Assembly: GCF_048569485.1 (NCBI RefSeq)
Contig: NC_134355.1
Span: 656,552,173-656,616,172, forward strand
Direction of reading: 5' to 3'
From: Anomaloglossus baeobatrachus
Lineage: Eukaryota; Chordata; Amphibia; Anura; Aromobatidae
Length of the DNA stretch: 64,000 bases
The notes beneath the pieces are model-generated. The model saw only the letters and a list, made by a program, of their open reading frames with translations, did no database searches and was not told the DNA's origin. Positions 45,042 to 58,000 of this stretch are shown here, piece by piece; position 1 is the stretch's first letter, and the number at the start of each line of letters is the position of its first letter. A program made the translations under genes and the position numbers.

Positions 45042-47459
45042 TCCAAATACATTACATCATTTATCCTGTACTGATCCTAAGTTACATACTATATTACACT
45101 CCAGAGCTGCACTCACTATTCTGCTGGTGCAGTCACTGTGTACATACATTACATTACATTACTTATCCTGTACTGATCCTAAGTTATATACTATATTATA
45201 CTCCAGAGCTGCACTCACTATTCTGCTGGTGCAGTCACTGTGTACATACATTACATTACTTATCCTGTACTGATCCTAAGTTACATACTATATTATACTC
45301 CAGAGCTGCACTCACTATTCTGCTGGTGCAGTCACTGTGTACATACATTACATTACTTATCCTGTACTGATCCTAAGTTACATACTATATTACACTCCAG
45401 AGCTGCACTCACTATTCTGCTGGTGCAGTCACTGTGTACATACATTACATTACTGATCCTGTACTGATCCTAAGTTACATACTATATTATACTCCAGAGC
45501 TGCACTCACTATTCTGCTGGTGCAGTCACTGTGTACATGCATTACATTACTGATCCTGTGTTTCATCCTGTATTATACTCCAGAGCTGCACTCACTATTC
45601 TGCTGGAGCAGTCACTGTGTACATACATTACATTACTTATCCTGTACTGATCCTAAGTTATATACTATATTATACTCTAGAGCTGCACTCACTATTCTGC
45701 TGGTGCAGTCACTGTATACATACATTACATTACTGATCCTGTACTGATCCTAAGTTACATACTATATTACACTCCAGAGCTGCACTCACTATTCTGCTGG
45801 TGCAGTCACTGTGTACATACATTACATTACATTACTTATCCTGTACTGATCCTAAGTTATATACTATATTATACTCCAGAGCTGCACTCACTATTCTGCT
45901 GGTGCAGTCACTGTGTACATACATTACATTACTTATCCTGTACTGATCCTAAGTTACATACTATATTATACTCCACAGCTGCACTCACTATTCTGCTGGT
46001 GCAGTCACTGTGTACATACATTACATTACATTACTTATCCTGTACTGATCCTAAGTTACATACTATATTATACTCCAGAGCTGCACTCACTATTCTGCTG
46101 GTGCAGTCACTGTGTACATACATTACATTACTTATCCTGTACTGATCCTGAGTTACATCCTGTATTATACTCCAGAGCTGCACTCACTATTCTGCTGGTG
46201 CAGTCACTGTGTACATACATTACATTACTTATCCTGTACTGATCCTAAGTTACATACTATATTACACTTCAGAGCTGCACTCACTATTCTGCTGGTGCAG
46301 TCACTGTGTACATACATTACATTACTTATCCTGTACTGATCCTAAGTTACATACTATATTATACTCCAGAGCTGCACTCACTATTCTGCTGGTACAGTCA
46401 CTGTGTACATACATTACATTACTTATCCTGTACTGATCCTAAGTTACATACTATATTACACTCCAGAGCTGCACTCACTATTCTGCTGGTGCAGTCACTG
46501 TGTACATACATTACATTACTGATCCTGTACTGATCCTAAGTTACATACTATATTATACTCCAGAGCTGCACTCACTATTCTGCTGGTGCAGTCACTGTGT
46601 ACATGCATTACATTACTGATCCTGTGTTTCATCCTGTATTATACTCCAGAGCTGCACTCACTATTCTGCTGGAGCAGTCACTGTGTCCATACATTACATT
46701 ACTGATCCTGTGTTTCATCCTGTATTATACTCCAGAGCTGCACTCACTATTCTGCTGGAGCAGTCACTGTGTACATACATTACATTACTTATCCTGTACT
46801 GATCCTAAGTTACATACTATATTACACTCCAGAGCTGCACTCACTATTCTGCTGGTGCAGTCACTGTGTACATAGATTACATTACATTACTTATCCTGTA
46901 CTGATCCTAAGTTACATACTATATTATACTCCAGAGCTGCACTCACTATTCTGCTGGTGCAGTCACTGTGTACATACATTACATTACTTATCCTGCACTG
47001 ATCCTAAGTTACATACTATATTACACTCCAGAGCTGCACTCACTATTCTGCTGGTGCAGTCACTGTGTACATACATTACATTACTTATCCTGTACTGATC
47101 CTAAGTTACATACTATATTATACTCCAGAGCTGCACTCCCTATTCTGCTGGAGCAGTCACTGTGTACATACATTACATTACTTATCCTGTACTGATCCTG
47201 AGTTACATCCTGTATTATACCCCAGAGCTGCACTCTCTATTCTCCTGGTGGAGTCACTGTGTACATAGATTACATTACTTATCCTGTACTGATCCTTAGT
47301 TATCTCCTGTATTATACTCCAGAGCTGCACTCACTATGCTCCTAGTGCATTCACTGTGTACACATTACATTACTGATCATGTACTGATCCTGAGCTACAG
47401 CCTGTATTATACTCCATAGCTGCAATCACTATTCTGCTGGTGCGGTCACTGTGTACATA

Positions 47460-49071
47460 CAGTACCGACCAAACGTTTGGACACACCTTCTCATTCAAAG
47501 AGTTTTCTTTATTTTCATGACTCTGAAAATTGTAGATTCACATTGAAGGCATCAAAACTATGAATTACCACATGCGGAATGAAATACTTAACAAAAAAGT
47601 GTGAAACAACTGAAAATATGTCTTATATTCTAAGTTCTTCAAAGTAGCCACCTTTTGCTGTGATTACTGCTTTGCACACTCTTGGCATTCTCTTGATGAG
47701 CTTCAAGAAGTAGTCACCGGAAATGGTTTTCACTTCACAAGTGTGCCCTGTCAGGTTTAATAAGTGGGATTTCCTGCCTTATAAATGGGGTTGGGACCAT
47801 CAGTTGTGTTGTGCAGAAGTCTGGTGGATACACAGCTGATAGTCCTACTGAATAGACTGTTAGAATCTGTATTATGGCAAGAAAAAAAGCAGCTAAGAAA
47901 AGAAAAATGAGTGGCCATCATTATTTTAAGAAATGAAGGTCAGTCAGTCCGAAAAATTGGGAAAACTTTGAAAGTGTCCCCAAGCGCAGTGGCAAAAACC
48001 ATCAAACGCTACAAAGAAACTGGCTCACATGAGGCCTGTCCCAGGAAAGATAGACCAAGAGTCACCTCTGCTGCGGAGGATAAGTTTATCCGAGTCACCA
48101 GCCTCAGAAAACGCAGGTTAACAGCAGCTCAGATTAGAGACCAGGTCAATGCCACACAGAGTTCTAGCAGCAGACACATCTCTAGAACAACTGTTAAGAG
48201 GAGACTTTGTGCAGCAGGCCTTCATGGTAAAATAGCTGCTAGGAAACCACTGCTAAGGACAGGCAACAAGCAGAAGAGACTTGTTTTGGCCAAAGGACAC
48301 AAGGAATGGACATTAGACCAGTGGAAATCTGTGCTTTGCTCTGGTGAGTCCAAATTTGAGATCTTTGGATCCAACCACCGTGTCTTTGTAGAAAAGGTGA
48401 ACGGATGGACTCTACATGGCTGGTTCCCACTGTGAAGCATGGAGGAGGAGGTGTGATGGCGTGGGGGTGCTTTGCTGGTGACACTGTTGGGGATTTATTC
48501 AAAATTGAAGGCATACTGAACCAGCATGGCTACCACAGCATCTTGCAGCGGCGTGCTATTCCATCCGGTTTGCATTTAGTTGGACCATCATTTAATTTTC
48601 AACTGGACAATGACCCCAAACACACCTCCAGGCTGTGTAAGGGCTATTTGACTAAGAAGGAGAGTGATGGGGTGCTACGCCAGATGACATGGCCTCCACA
48701 ATCACCAGACCTGAACCCAATCGAGATGGTTTGGGGTGAGCTGGACCGCAGACTGAAGGCAAAAGGGCCAACAAGTGCTAAGCATCTCTGGGAACTCCTT
48801 CAAGACTGTTGGAAAACCATTTCCGGTGACTACCTCTTGAAGCTCATCAAGAGAATCCCAAGAGTGTGCAAAGCAAAAGGTGGCTACTGTGAAGAACCTA
48901 GAATATAAGACATATTTTCAGTTGTTTCACACTTTTCTGTTAACTATTTCATTCCACATGTGTTAATTCATAGTGTTGATGCCTTCAATGTGAATCTACA
49001 ATTTTCAGAGTCATGAAAATAAAGGAAACTCTTTGAATGAGAAGGTGTGTCCAAACTTTTGGTCTGTACTG
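47460..49071 (+). mobile_element. Tc1/mariner transposon, full-length but dead, 1612 bp
   Basis: The ends are CAGTACCGACCAAACGTTTG and its imperfect complement ending GGTCTGTACTG, with TA on both sides (47458-47459 and 49072-49073). Long inner terminal repeats of over 150 bp include TTCATGACTCTGAAAATTGT and its complement. The transposase region spans about 47875-48908. It inserted into a satellite unit, which is an expected TA-rich target. Confidence 0.93.
47875..48908 (+). pseudogene. Tc1 transposase, inactivated
   Basis: Starts MARKKAAKKRKMSG at 47875 but this frame stops within about 20 codons. The helix-turn-helix DNA-binding part continues in another frame (SVRKIGKTLKVSPSAVAKTI, from about 47945), and the C-terminal part in a third (48405-48908). 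The first catalytic aspartate of the DD34E triad, expected in WSDESKFEIF, is changed to glycine (CSGESKFEIF). The second aspartate (LDNDPKHTS) and the glutamate (PDLNPIEMVWGEL) are present. With at least two frame changes and the lost aspartate, it cannot be active. Confidence 0.93.
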
Positions 49072-49640
49072 TACATTACATTACTTATTTTGTACTGATC
49101 CTGAGTTACATTGTGTATTATACTCCAGAGCTGCACTCACTATTCTGCTGGTGCAGTCACTGTGTACAATTGCATACATTATTTATCCTGTACTGATCCC
49201 GAGTTACATCCTGTATTATACTCCAGAGCTGCACTCACTATTCTGCTGGTGCAGTCACTGTGTACATACATTATTTATCCTGTACTGATCCTGAGTTACA
49301 TCCTGTATTATACTCCAGAGCTGCAGTCACTATTCTGCTGGTGCAGTCACTGTGTACATACATTACATTACTTATCCTGTACTGATCCTGAGTTACATCC
49401 TGTTTTATACTCCAGAGCTGCACTCACTATTCTGCTGGTGCAGTCACTGTGTACATACATTACATTACTTATCCTGTACTGATCCTGAGTTACATCCTGT
49501 TTTATACTCCAGAGCTGCACTCACTATTCTGCTGGTGCAGTCACTGTGTACATACATTATTTATCCTGTACTGATCCTGAGTTACATCCTGTATTATTAT
49601 ACTCCAGAGCTGCATACGTTATATCACTGATCTTGGGTTG

Positions 49641-50577
49641 ATTCCGAGTTACAGTAGCCTTTAATAATTTAGAACTTAACATTTCTGGAAAATGTAGAAG
49701 GTTTTTTTGTTTTTGTTTTATTTTTTTAAAAAGAAAAAAGGATAAACAATAATAAAAAGCTTTAAAAGACAGCCAGGCATCTTCCAGGTGTCTTTTGTGG
49801 TTTCTCACTGATTTGTATTGTAAATTATAGAGCACCTTCAGATCCGTTTTTACATAGAAGTGCATATGTTTGCTCTTTTGAGCATTGTCTGGAAGAGCCC
49901 TTGTGTGCACATAGCCTGAACGATTTTTTTTTATACATATATATATTTTAGTATTTTTTTAAAATTTTGATCTTTGTAAAATATAAATTTGCTTTGTGTC
50001 GCCATTTTCTGAGTCCCATACATTTTTTATTTTTCTATCGATGGAGCAGTGTATGAGGACTTTTTTTTTTTTGCACTGAGCTGCAGTTTTTTTTATTGGA
50101 TAGCATAGGAAATTTTGATCGCATTTATTGCACTTTTTGTTAGAAGTCAAGTTTTCAAAAAAAAAATGCAAGTCTGGTGATTACATTTATTTTATTTTTT
50201 TCAGTGTTTAACATATTTATATTGTGATAGATTGAATTTTTATGGACACGACGATATTAAGAGATGTTTATTTTTTATATTTCTTTATTTTTTAATAGGG
50301 AAAAGGATGGTGATTCAGACATTTTTATTGTTTGTTAATTTTTGATATAGTATTGCATTATATAGTACAATTACTGACCTCCTGTGAAGGCCAGCCACTA
50401 GCAGGACTTCATATGAGTACTGACTGAGTTGGAGGTGACAGGGGACTTTCATTGTCTTGGCTCCCCACAATCTCATGCCATCCCATCAGCTCCCATGGAA
50501 GCCACCTTTAATTCCGATTTACTATTTGGTCCCAGGAGATGCAAATGACAGCTCTGGAAGATTATACATACTGTATA
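49641..50577. other. AT-rich decayed repeat sequence
   Basis: Poly-T-rich sequence with phrases (TTTCTATCGATGGAGCAGTG, TTGATCGCATTTATTGCACT) like those I associate with TTAA-flanked amphibian elements of the kind at 3616-5132. Probably a decayed copy. No gene. Confidence 0.35.
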
Positions 50578-51738
50578 TGTCACGAGCGGGGAGGACGCCG
50601 CCGCTGCTGCGCGCTCGCTAACGCTCGGGTCCGGCGCGGGTGCGACTGCTGCTGCTCGGTGGCTCGAGCGGTTTGCCGGATCCGGGGACTCGAGCGGCGC
50701 TCCTCGCCCGTGAGTGAAAGGAGTGGTTGGTTTGGGGGATTTAGTCCGTGACGCCACCCATGGGTCGTGGTGAAGATGGGCACCACCGCTGCTGGTGACG
50801 GGGATCCCGAGATCGATGGTAGGGAGCAGCTGGGATGTTGTTTTCCCCCTCCGTGGGTAGGGGTCGGTGGTCCCGGGGCCCGGTGTTGATACGTGGAGGC
50901 TGGATGGCTAGGGTGCAGGGTTACAGGGGCAGCGCGGCGCGGTGCCGGATGGCACTGGTGTACTCACTCAGGCAGTCAATGACAGAGTCTCTGGTAAACC
51001 AAACGGCTGGATGGACGGGTCCCGCAGCCGGCTGCAGTGTCTCTCCCCGGACAGGTGATGGCGGCTGTCTTTCCCTGCACCTTGATGTACTCAGTTGACT
51101 ACTATGGATCCCCAACGGTAGTCCGCTCCCCGGTGGATGGATGCCGGAGGAGCCCGTTTGCCCACAGGCGCTGGCCCTTGGGTCTCTAGCCTTAGGTGGT
51201 AGCTGTATACCCTCACGGTGTGGGCGGTTGCCTTCTATCGGGTCTTTGGTTGTTAGGAAACCCCTGGGGTTCCAGTCACATTCGGATTTGCCTATTGTCG
51301 GCGGCTCCAAGCCTGGTCGGGGTCCGATGGCCCTGCCTGTGTGTGCTGGCTTCACTTTGCTCCCCGGTCGGTACCGGCAGGCCAACGCCCGACCCCGGTC
51401 CTACGGTTCCGCGTTGCTTCACCACTCCTGCAGACGGCCACCACCGTCTGCCAACCTTGCTGTCAGTGCCTGGGCCACAAACCCAGACACTCAGTGCTTG
51501 CTCCTCACTCCTCAAACTCCAACACTCAACTTCTCAACTGTTCTGACACGTTTCCCGCCTCCAGGCCTGTGAACTCCTCGGTGGGTGGGGTCAACCGCTT
51601 GGCTCCACCCCACCTTGTGTGGACATCAGACACTGGAGGGAGGCAACAAGGGTTTTTGTTTGGCTGGTGTCCCTGTCTAATGGGGGTGGGGGTGTTTGTG
51701 TGTTATCTGTGACGACCTGGCAAGTCCAGGGCGCCACA
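50578..51738. repeat. solo LTR, 1.16 kb, flanked by TATA
   Basis: Starts TGTCACGAGCGGGGAGG and ends CCAGGGCGCCACA. TATA on both sides (50574-50577 and 51739-51742) is the target duplication. It is the same family as 17123-18347 (opposite orientation) and 40918-41743. GC-rich frames across it are not genes. Confidence 0.8.
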
Positions 51739-52435
51739 TATACATACAACTTTCTTTGAACATTCAGGAGGTTCCAAAAAGGGAAAGCGCCCAAACTCTT
51801 CAAAGAGTTGTCAATCATCCCAACAATAACCACCCATATGGCAGCATTCTCTGAATGTTTTCTTTGCCTGGTGCCTGAGTTATGAAACACAGTCCAAGTG
51901 AGCCTTCACGGCCATGTCTGGAGCTGTAGAGACGAGATTCTGGCAGTCTGCCTGCTAACTTCTCTGATGTGTAGTTCATAGGCAGGCTAGCAAGAGATAA
52001 TCTCTGCTGGGCTGCATGTTAGTCTCCTTTGATCACATGCTGTGAGGGAGCCAGTCACATTCACTCTCCTCCTATATATGCTGGTTGGACTCTTTCTGTA
52101 ATGCCAGCTATAGCTGTCTATGCTGGTCCGGTGAGTTATTGTGATCCAGACTTATTAGTGGTTGCAGTACTTTATTGCTGTGAGCAGTTGTGGTGTTAAC
52201 ACATGTTGTCCTTTTGTTGCTGCCTTCCTTCTCTTAATTTTCTCCTTTTTTACTGTTTGTTCACTTTAAGTTTGCAGTGTTTACAGGCTCTACAAAGAAC
52301 GCAGTCAGTGTTCAAAACGCATTACTGATTCCTGGACTCCCTGGCTCCACATATTATGGTGTTATGTATTGGAAAAATTCATGATTTTAATAAAATAAAG
52401 TTTCAAAGAAGTGTTTTACCATATTCCCATTCCCC
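51739..52435. other. unassigned, possibly LTR- or retroposon-derived
   Basis: No gene. A AATAAAATAAAG near 52388 suggests the end of a retroposed sequence directly before the SINE-like copy. Confidence 0.35.
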
Positions 52436-52583
52436 GTAGACTGTGAGCCCTCGCGGGCAGGGTCCTCTCCTCCTATACCAGTCTGTTTTGTACTGTTAAT
52501 GATTGTTGTCCGTATACCCTCTTTCACTTGTAAAGCGCCATGGAATAAATGGCGCTATAATAATAAATAATAATAATAATAAT
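52436..52583 (+). repeat. SINE-like copy with AAT-repeat tail
   Basis: TAGACTGTGAGCCCTCGCGG, then TTGTAAAGCGCCATGGAATA, AATGGCGCTATAATAATAAA and a run of AAT triplets. This matches a retroposon 3' region that I know as common in frogs (GTAAAGCGC...GGCGCTATATAAATAA). Only the 3' part is present. Confidence 0.6.
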
Positions 52584-53352
52584 GTTTCCTTTGATAGGTA
52601 GCGACTAAATGCATTTGACTCTGGGCCACTGTTATGTTAATAAAGTTGTTGAATGCGCCAACACTAGGACAAAAGACATGAAAATTACACCATTATACCT
52701 TCACTTTGAAGGTAAGTGGTCACGATAGACACATCGCCATAGCGATCATGAACTTGTAAGGGCAGAGAACACCGGCAAAATTAGTGGACATCAAGGCTCC
52801 ATCATTAAACTGGGATCAGTATGCCCGGTTTCCATAGTAACCAATTAACTTATATAAAAAAAGCCGAACCCCTTCAAATGAGTCTTTTCTTTTTCTGCTT
52901 AATTCATAGAGATGGAGATGAATAATGTGTAACACAAGGTTGTTTCTTCCCCCCCCCCCCCGAATGGAAAAAACAGTGCTAGAATAGGATGCGCCAAATA
53001 TATTTACACTCATAATGAATTTAGCGCATTTTTGTGGCACAAGAGATGGTGATTTTGTTGGGTGGTCTTAACCACACCCCTTTAGGAAGAAGCCCCGCCT
53101 ACTTTCCCCCCATAATTGTTAAACCTGGTTATTAAAAAAACAAAACAAAAGTCGTGAATTTTGCAAGCTATGGAAAACAGTTTCTGTACGACATGATTAT
53201 TGAGTATTGCCTTGAGGCTTGTATATCATTGCGTCCCCCAATAACTACTGTGGACGAAATAGTCACAACTGTGTGAATAAGCCACACTATACTTTTGCCC
53301 ATTTCTCAATATTGTGCCCACGTCCATGCGTCATCTTGTAAATGATGCAATC
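52584..53352. other. no gene recognised
   Basis: Contains a poly-C tract near 52951-52962. The last bases, CAATC, are the target site of the chromovirus. Confidence 0.4.
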
Positions 53353-54089
53353 TGTCACGCTCCCCGGGTCCCCTGTGCTGCCCCCCGGCTCACCTGTCAC
53401 GCTCCCCGCTCTCCAGCACCCCTTGCCAGCGCGTCCCCAGCGTCCTGGTCCCCGCACCCGGCGTCCGTCGGCTTCACAGCCCCATCCTGGCCCTGCTGCT
53501 TCCTCCTCGCAGCTTCCTGCTCTGGCTTCTGGCACTCGGGCAGCGCGCATGCGCATTAGGGCGCGCGCGCGGTCATTGACCCTTTCTTAAAGGGCCAGCG
53601 TCCATTAACAGGAAATGATGCAAAACAGGTACAGGGTATAAAGGGGGTTTATGTCCAAGGGGGCGGGGCCTGATCTTCGTGTTTCTTAAGCTAGGAGTCA
53701 GGTCTCCTGGTGTATATGTGTATATACTCACCTATCTCTCTTGTAGAGCCGTGCCTGCCTCGCCATCCGGTCCAGACCGAATCCCGAACCCCGAACGCAG
53801 TCCATCTGCCATCCTGACAGTCCGTACCATCTCGGATCCCTGCGGTGACCTGTCATCTCGCTCCAAAGGTTCCGGAGCCCGCCTGACATCTTCTCGGCTT
53901 CCGAACCTGAGCTGCGTCACCCGGACTACCACCAGTGACTCCGTGGTCCCAGGGACTTCTCCGTTATACTCCTGTGCACAGACTGTTCTGCTGCCTATAG
54001 TGCTCCAGCTACCGGACCCCTTACCACCATCTAGGAGTTCGGCCCAGTGGATCCACCTCCTGGGTCTGCCCGTCCACCTGGCCCTGACA
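53353..54089 (+). repeat. chromovirus 5' LTR
   Basis: 737 bp. A TATA-like GGGTATAAAGGG at 53635-53646 fits an LTR promoter. CAATC lies immediately upstream. Confidence 0.95.
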
Positions 54090-54103
54090 GTAAGATCAGG
54101 CCA

Positions 54104-55052
54104 TGGATCCCGCTGCAGCACTAGCAGCCGTACAGGAGGAACTCCAACGCCAGCGAGAGACTCAGACCCGCATGCTGCAATTTATGTCTTCTGTGGACGC
54201 CCGCCTACACGCTACAAGCGGCAGTCACGACTTCAGCATCCCGGGCCTCCACTAGTCAAGCCATGGCTCCAGCTCCCGTGGCGACTTCGTCAGATACTTC
54301 CGGACTCCGGACTTCGTTTGGCCTCACCACCCCGGTACGCCGGAGACCCCAAGACCTGCAGGGGATTCTTAAACCAATGCTCCCTCCATTTCACGCAGCT
54401 GCCGCATTTGTTTGCCTCTGATCAAGCCAAGGTTGCCTTCATCATGTCCCATCTAGAGGGTGAGGCACTGGCGTGGATGAACCCCTTGTGGGAGAAGGGG
54501 GATCCTGTGACCACGAACATCCAGGACTTCCTGCAGGCATTCCGTGGCACCTTTGATGAGCCCGGACGCGCCTCCGCGTCTGCTTCGTCTCTTCTCCGGT
54601 TGCGTCAGGGGACTCTGACGGTGGGCCAATACGCAATCCGGTTTCGCACCTTGGCTTCGGAACTCGGGTGGAACAACGAGGCCTTAACCGCCGCCTTCTG
54701 GGAAGGACTCTCGGGGCGAATTAAAGATGAGCTGGCGGGTCGTGACGTACCGACCACCCTGGATGCCCTGATTACCCTAGCGACTCGAGTGGACATCCGC
54801 TTTCAGGAGCGATCCAAGGAAGTGTCCCGTGAGAGACGTCCGGTACGGCATTCCTCTCCTCCGCAGAAGCCCTCCGTACTTCAGTCATCAACAGCTGGGG
54901 TCCCCGTCCACGAGCCCATGCAGATTGACAGAGTGCGGCAGTCTGAACAACGTAGAGCTGAGCGGCTCGCCAAGGGCCTCTGCTTTTACTGCGGAGAGGA
55001 CACACACCTGCTACGCTCCTGTCCTGAGAGGCCGGGAAACTCCAAAGCCTAG
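54104..55052 (+). pseudogene. chromovirus gag region
   Basis: The first ATG after the LTR (54104) opens MDPAAALAAVQEELQRQ. Further on, a Ty3-type capsid region is clear (AFIMSHLEGEALAWMNPLW, FLQAFRGTFDEPGRA, AIRFRTLASELGW), followed by a CCHC zinc knuckle (CFYCGEDTHLLRSC). The frame that reads through the LTR from 53679 is not the natural start. Probably one break. Confidence 0.8.
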
Positions 55053-55054
55053 GG

Positions 55055-58000
55055 TTGGTAGGAGAGGCCACCCTAGGTGCTGGGACTCTCTCAGACCCGG
55101 TTACATGGACTGTGCAAGTGACAACGGGAGAGACGCGGTTCACGGCTGAGGCATACCTCGATTCCGGGGCAGCAGGCAATTTCATCCAGCAGGCCACGGT
55201 GGACAAGTACCAGGTGCCTGTTACTCCACTTGACAAGCCCCTCGTGATTGCCTCTGTGGATGGGAGACCCCTCTCTGACACCATCTCCTGGATCACCAAG
55301 CCGGTGGAACTGCGTATCGGTGCCCTGCACACCGAGAACATCGCTCTCTACGTCCTCCCACACATGTCCCATCAAATCCTGCTGGGACTTCCCTGGTTGC
55401 GGACACACGAACCATCAGTCAGCTGGGGCACTGGCGAAATCACCCGATGGGGCTCTTCGTGCCATGAGAAGTGCCTGAAGACCATACAACCCATCCGACG
55501 ACCTCCGGTTCCAGAGAACCTACCGGGGCTGCCCTCGGCCTATTGGTCCTTTGCAGACGTCTTTGATAAAAAGGAATCCGAGGTACTTCCGCCACATCGT
55601 CCCTACGATTGTGCCATCGACCTGCTCCCTGGAACTACACCACCTCGAGGACGGATATATCCATTGTCTCCAGCCGAAACAAGGGCCATGTCTACTTTCA
55701 TCACAGAGAGCCTGGCAAGGGGATTCATCCGGAGATCCTCCTCTCCTGCTGGAGCAGGTTTCTTCTTTGTCAAGAAGAAAGAGGGCGACTTACGCCCATG
55801 CATAGACTACCGGGGTTTGAATCAAATCACCGTAAAAAACAAGTACCCTCTGCCGCTCATCCCTGAATTGTTTGACCGGCTTAGAGGAGCTCGTGTGTTC
55901 ACCAAGCTGGATCTTCGGGGTGCTTACAATCTGGTCCGCATCCGCTCTGGGGACGAATGGAAGACCGCGTTCAACACTCGCGATGGGCACTATGAATACT
56001 GCGTGATGCCCTTCGGCCTGTGTAACGCCCCAGCCGTCTTTCAAGAACTGGTGAACGACGTCTTCCGGGACCTTCTTTACGTCTGTGTGGTAGTATATCT
56101 GGATGACATCCTTGTCTTCTCTCCGGACCTCCAGACCCACAGAGAGAACGTGCAGCTGGTTCTACAAAGACTGAGAGAGAATCGTCTGTACGCGAAGTAT
56201 GAGAAGTGTGTCTTTGAGCAGTCTTCTCTCCCCTTCCTGGGGTACATCATCTCTGATACCGGACTGCAGATGGATCCAAAGAAGGTCTCATCCATTCTCA
56301 ACTGGCCTCCTCCTTCTGGACTGAAGGCAATCCAACGTTTCCTGGGATTCGCCAACTACTACCGCCAGTTCATCCCTCACTTCTCGGCTCTGACTGCTCC
56401 TCTCTCCGCTTTGACCAAGAAAGAGGCTAATCCAAAGGACTGGTCACCTGCGGCCGACGCCGCGTTTGGCTCGCTGAAGCGGGCATTTGCCTCCTCTCCT
56501 GTACTTCACCGTCCGGAGTTAAACCGCCAGTTCACCTTGGAGGTGGATGCCTCCTCCTCAGGAGCCGGAGCAGTGCTCATGCAGAAATCCTCCTCCGGGA
56601 AGATGGTGACTTGCGGATTCTTCTCCAAGAGCTTCTCAGCGCCTGAACGCAACTACACCATCGGTGACCGAGAGCTCTTGGCAGTCAAACTGGCTCTGGA
56701 GGAATGGCGCTACCTTCTGGAAGGAGCAGTGTACCCCGTTATCATTTACACGGACCACAAGAACCTGGAATACCTGCGGTCTGCTCAGCGACTGAACCCA
56801 CGGCAAGCCAGGTGGTCCTTATTCTTTGCCAGGTTTGATTTCCAGCTCCATTTCCGACCCGCGGACAAGAATGTACGCGCTGATGCCTTGTCCAGGTCTT
56901 TCATGCCCATAGAGCAGGAGGAGGAGACTACCCAACCCATCATCTGTCCTAGCAAAATCATTCCGGTGGCCCCTGTCACCCTGGCCCAGATACCGCCCGG
57001 GAAGACCTATGTCTCTGAGACAGACAGGCAAAAAGTGTTACACTGGGGTCATGCCTCGAAAACAGCCGGTCATGCTGGTCAGAAGAGAACATGGGGTGCG
57101 ATTGTACGCCATTACTGGTGGCCATCCCTTCGCACGGACGTCGCTGCTTTTGTCTCTGCCTGCTCCTCTTGTGCCAGGAACAAGACGCCCAAACACCTGC
57201 CATATGGCCGTCTTCTGCCTCTGCCGATACCTTCAGTTCCGTGGCAACACATAGCGATGGACTTTATTACAGACTTGCCATTGTCCTCCGGACACAGAGT
57301 CATATGGGTCGTGGTGGATCGATTCTCTAAAATGGCCCATTTCGTCCCTATGGCTGGATTGCCCTCTGCTCAGGAACTCGCGGACGCCTACATACATCAC
57401 ATCTTCCGCTTGCATGGCTTTCCATCTCACATCGTATCCGATAGAGGAACTCAGTTCACCTCCCGCTTCTGGAGGGCTCTCTGCAACCATCTGGGAGTGA
57501 CTCTGGACTTTTCATCTGCATACCATCCTCAGTCTAATGGCCAAGTGGAGAGGGTCAACCAAATATTGACCTCTTTCTTACGACACTACGTCAACGCCCA
57601 TCACGACGACTGGTTCACGCTTCTTCCTTGGGCTGAATTCTCCCATAACCACCACATCAGTGAGTCGTCCTCCAGCTCTCCCTTCCATGTCGTTTACGGA
57701 CTTCAGCCCTCCGTCCCATTGCCTGTATCCCCTTCTTCGGATGTCCCTGCTGCTGATACTGTAGCCCGTGACTTTGCAACCATTTGGGACTCTGTCAAGG
57801 CGTCCCTTGGGCGTGCTTCCCTGCGGATGAAAAGACACGCAGACAAGAGACGTCTGGACCCTCCGTGTTTCTCTCCTGGTGATCTAGTCTGGCTTGCATC
57901 CAAGTACGTCCGATTGAAGATACCATCCTACAAGCTGGGTCCTCGCTACATCGGGCCGTTTAAAGTCCTCAACAAGATCAATGAGGTCTCCTACAAGCTA

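Larger units (their letters stand above)
45042..49640. repeat. ~97-bp satellite array 2, split by a Tc1 element
   Basis: The same unit as array 1 in the same orientation, on both sides of the Tc1 insertion (45042-47459 and 49072-49640). Many units here carry AAGTTACATACTATATTA where array 1 has GAGTTACATCCTGTATTA, so the two arrays have partly homogenised separately. Units right of the Tc1 element use the GAGTTACATCCTG form. Some units contain an extra ACATT pentamer (about 102 bp). Confidence 0.92.

Noticed and set aside
34345-49630. Dozens of 60-120 codon frames with HSLFCWCSHCVHTLHY
   Set aside because: These are translations of the ~97-bp satellite in whichever frame happens to be open.
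53679-54103. Start of the 457-codon frame inside the chromovirus 5' LTR
   Set aside because: This part is LTR sequence and is repeated in the 3' LTR at 58627. The natural gag start is after the LTR.
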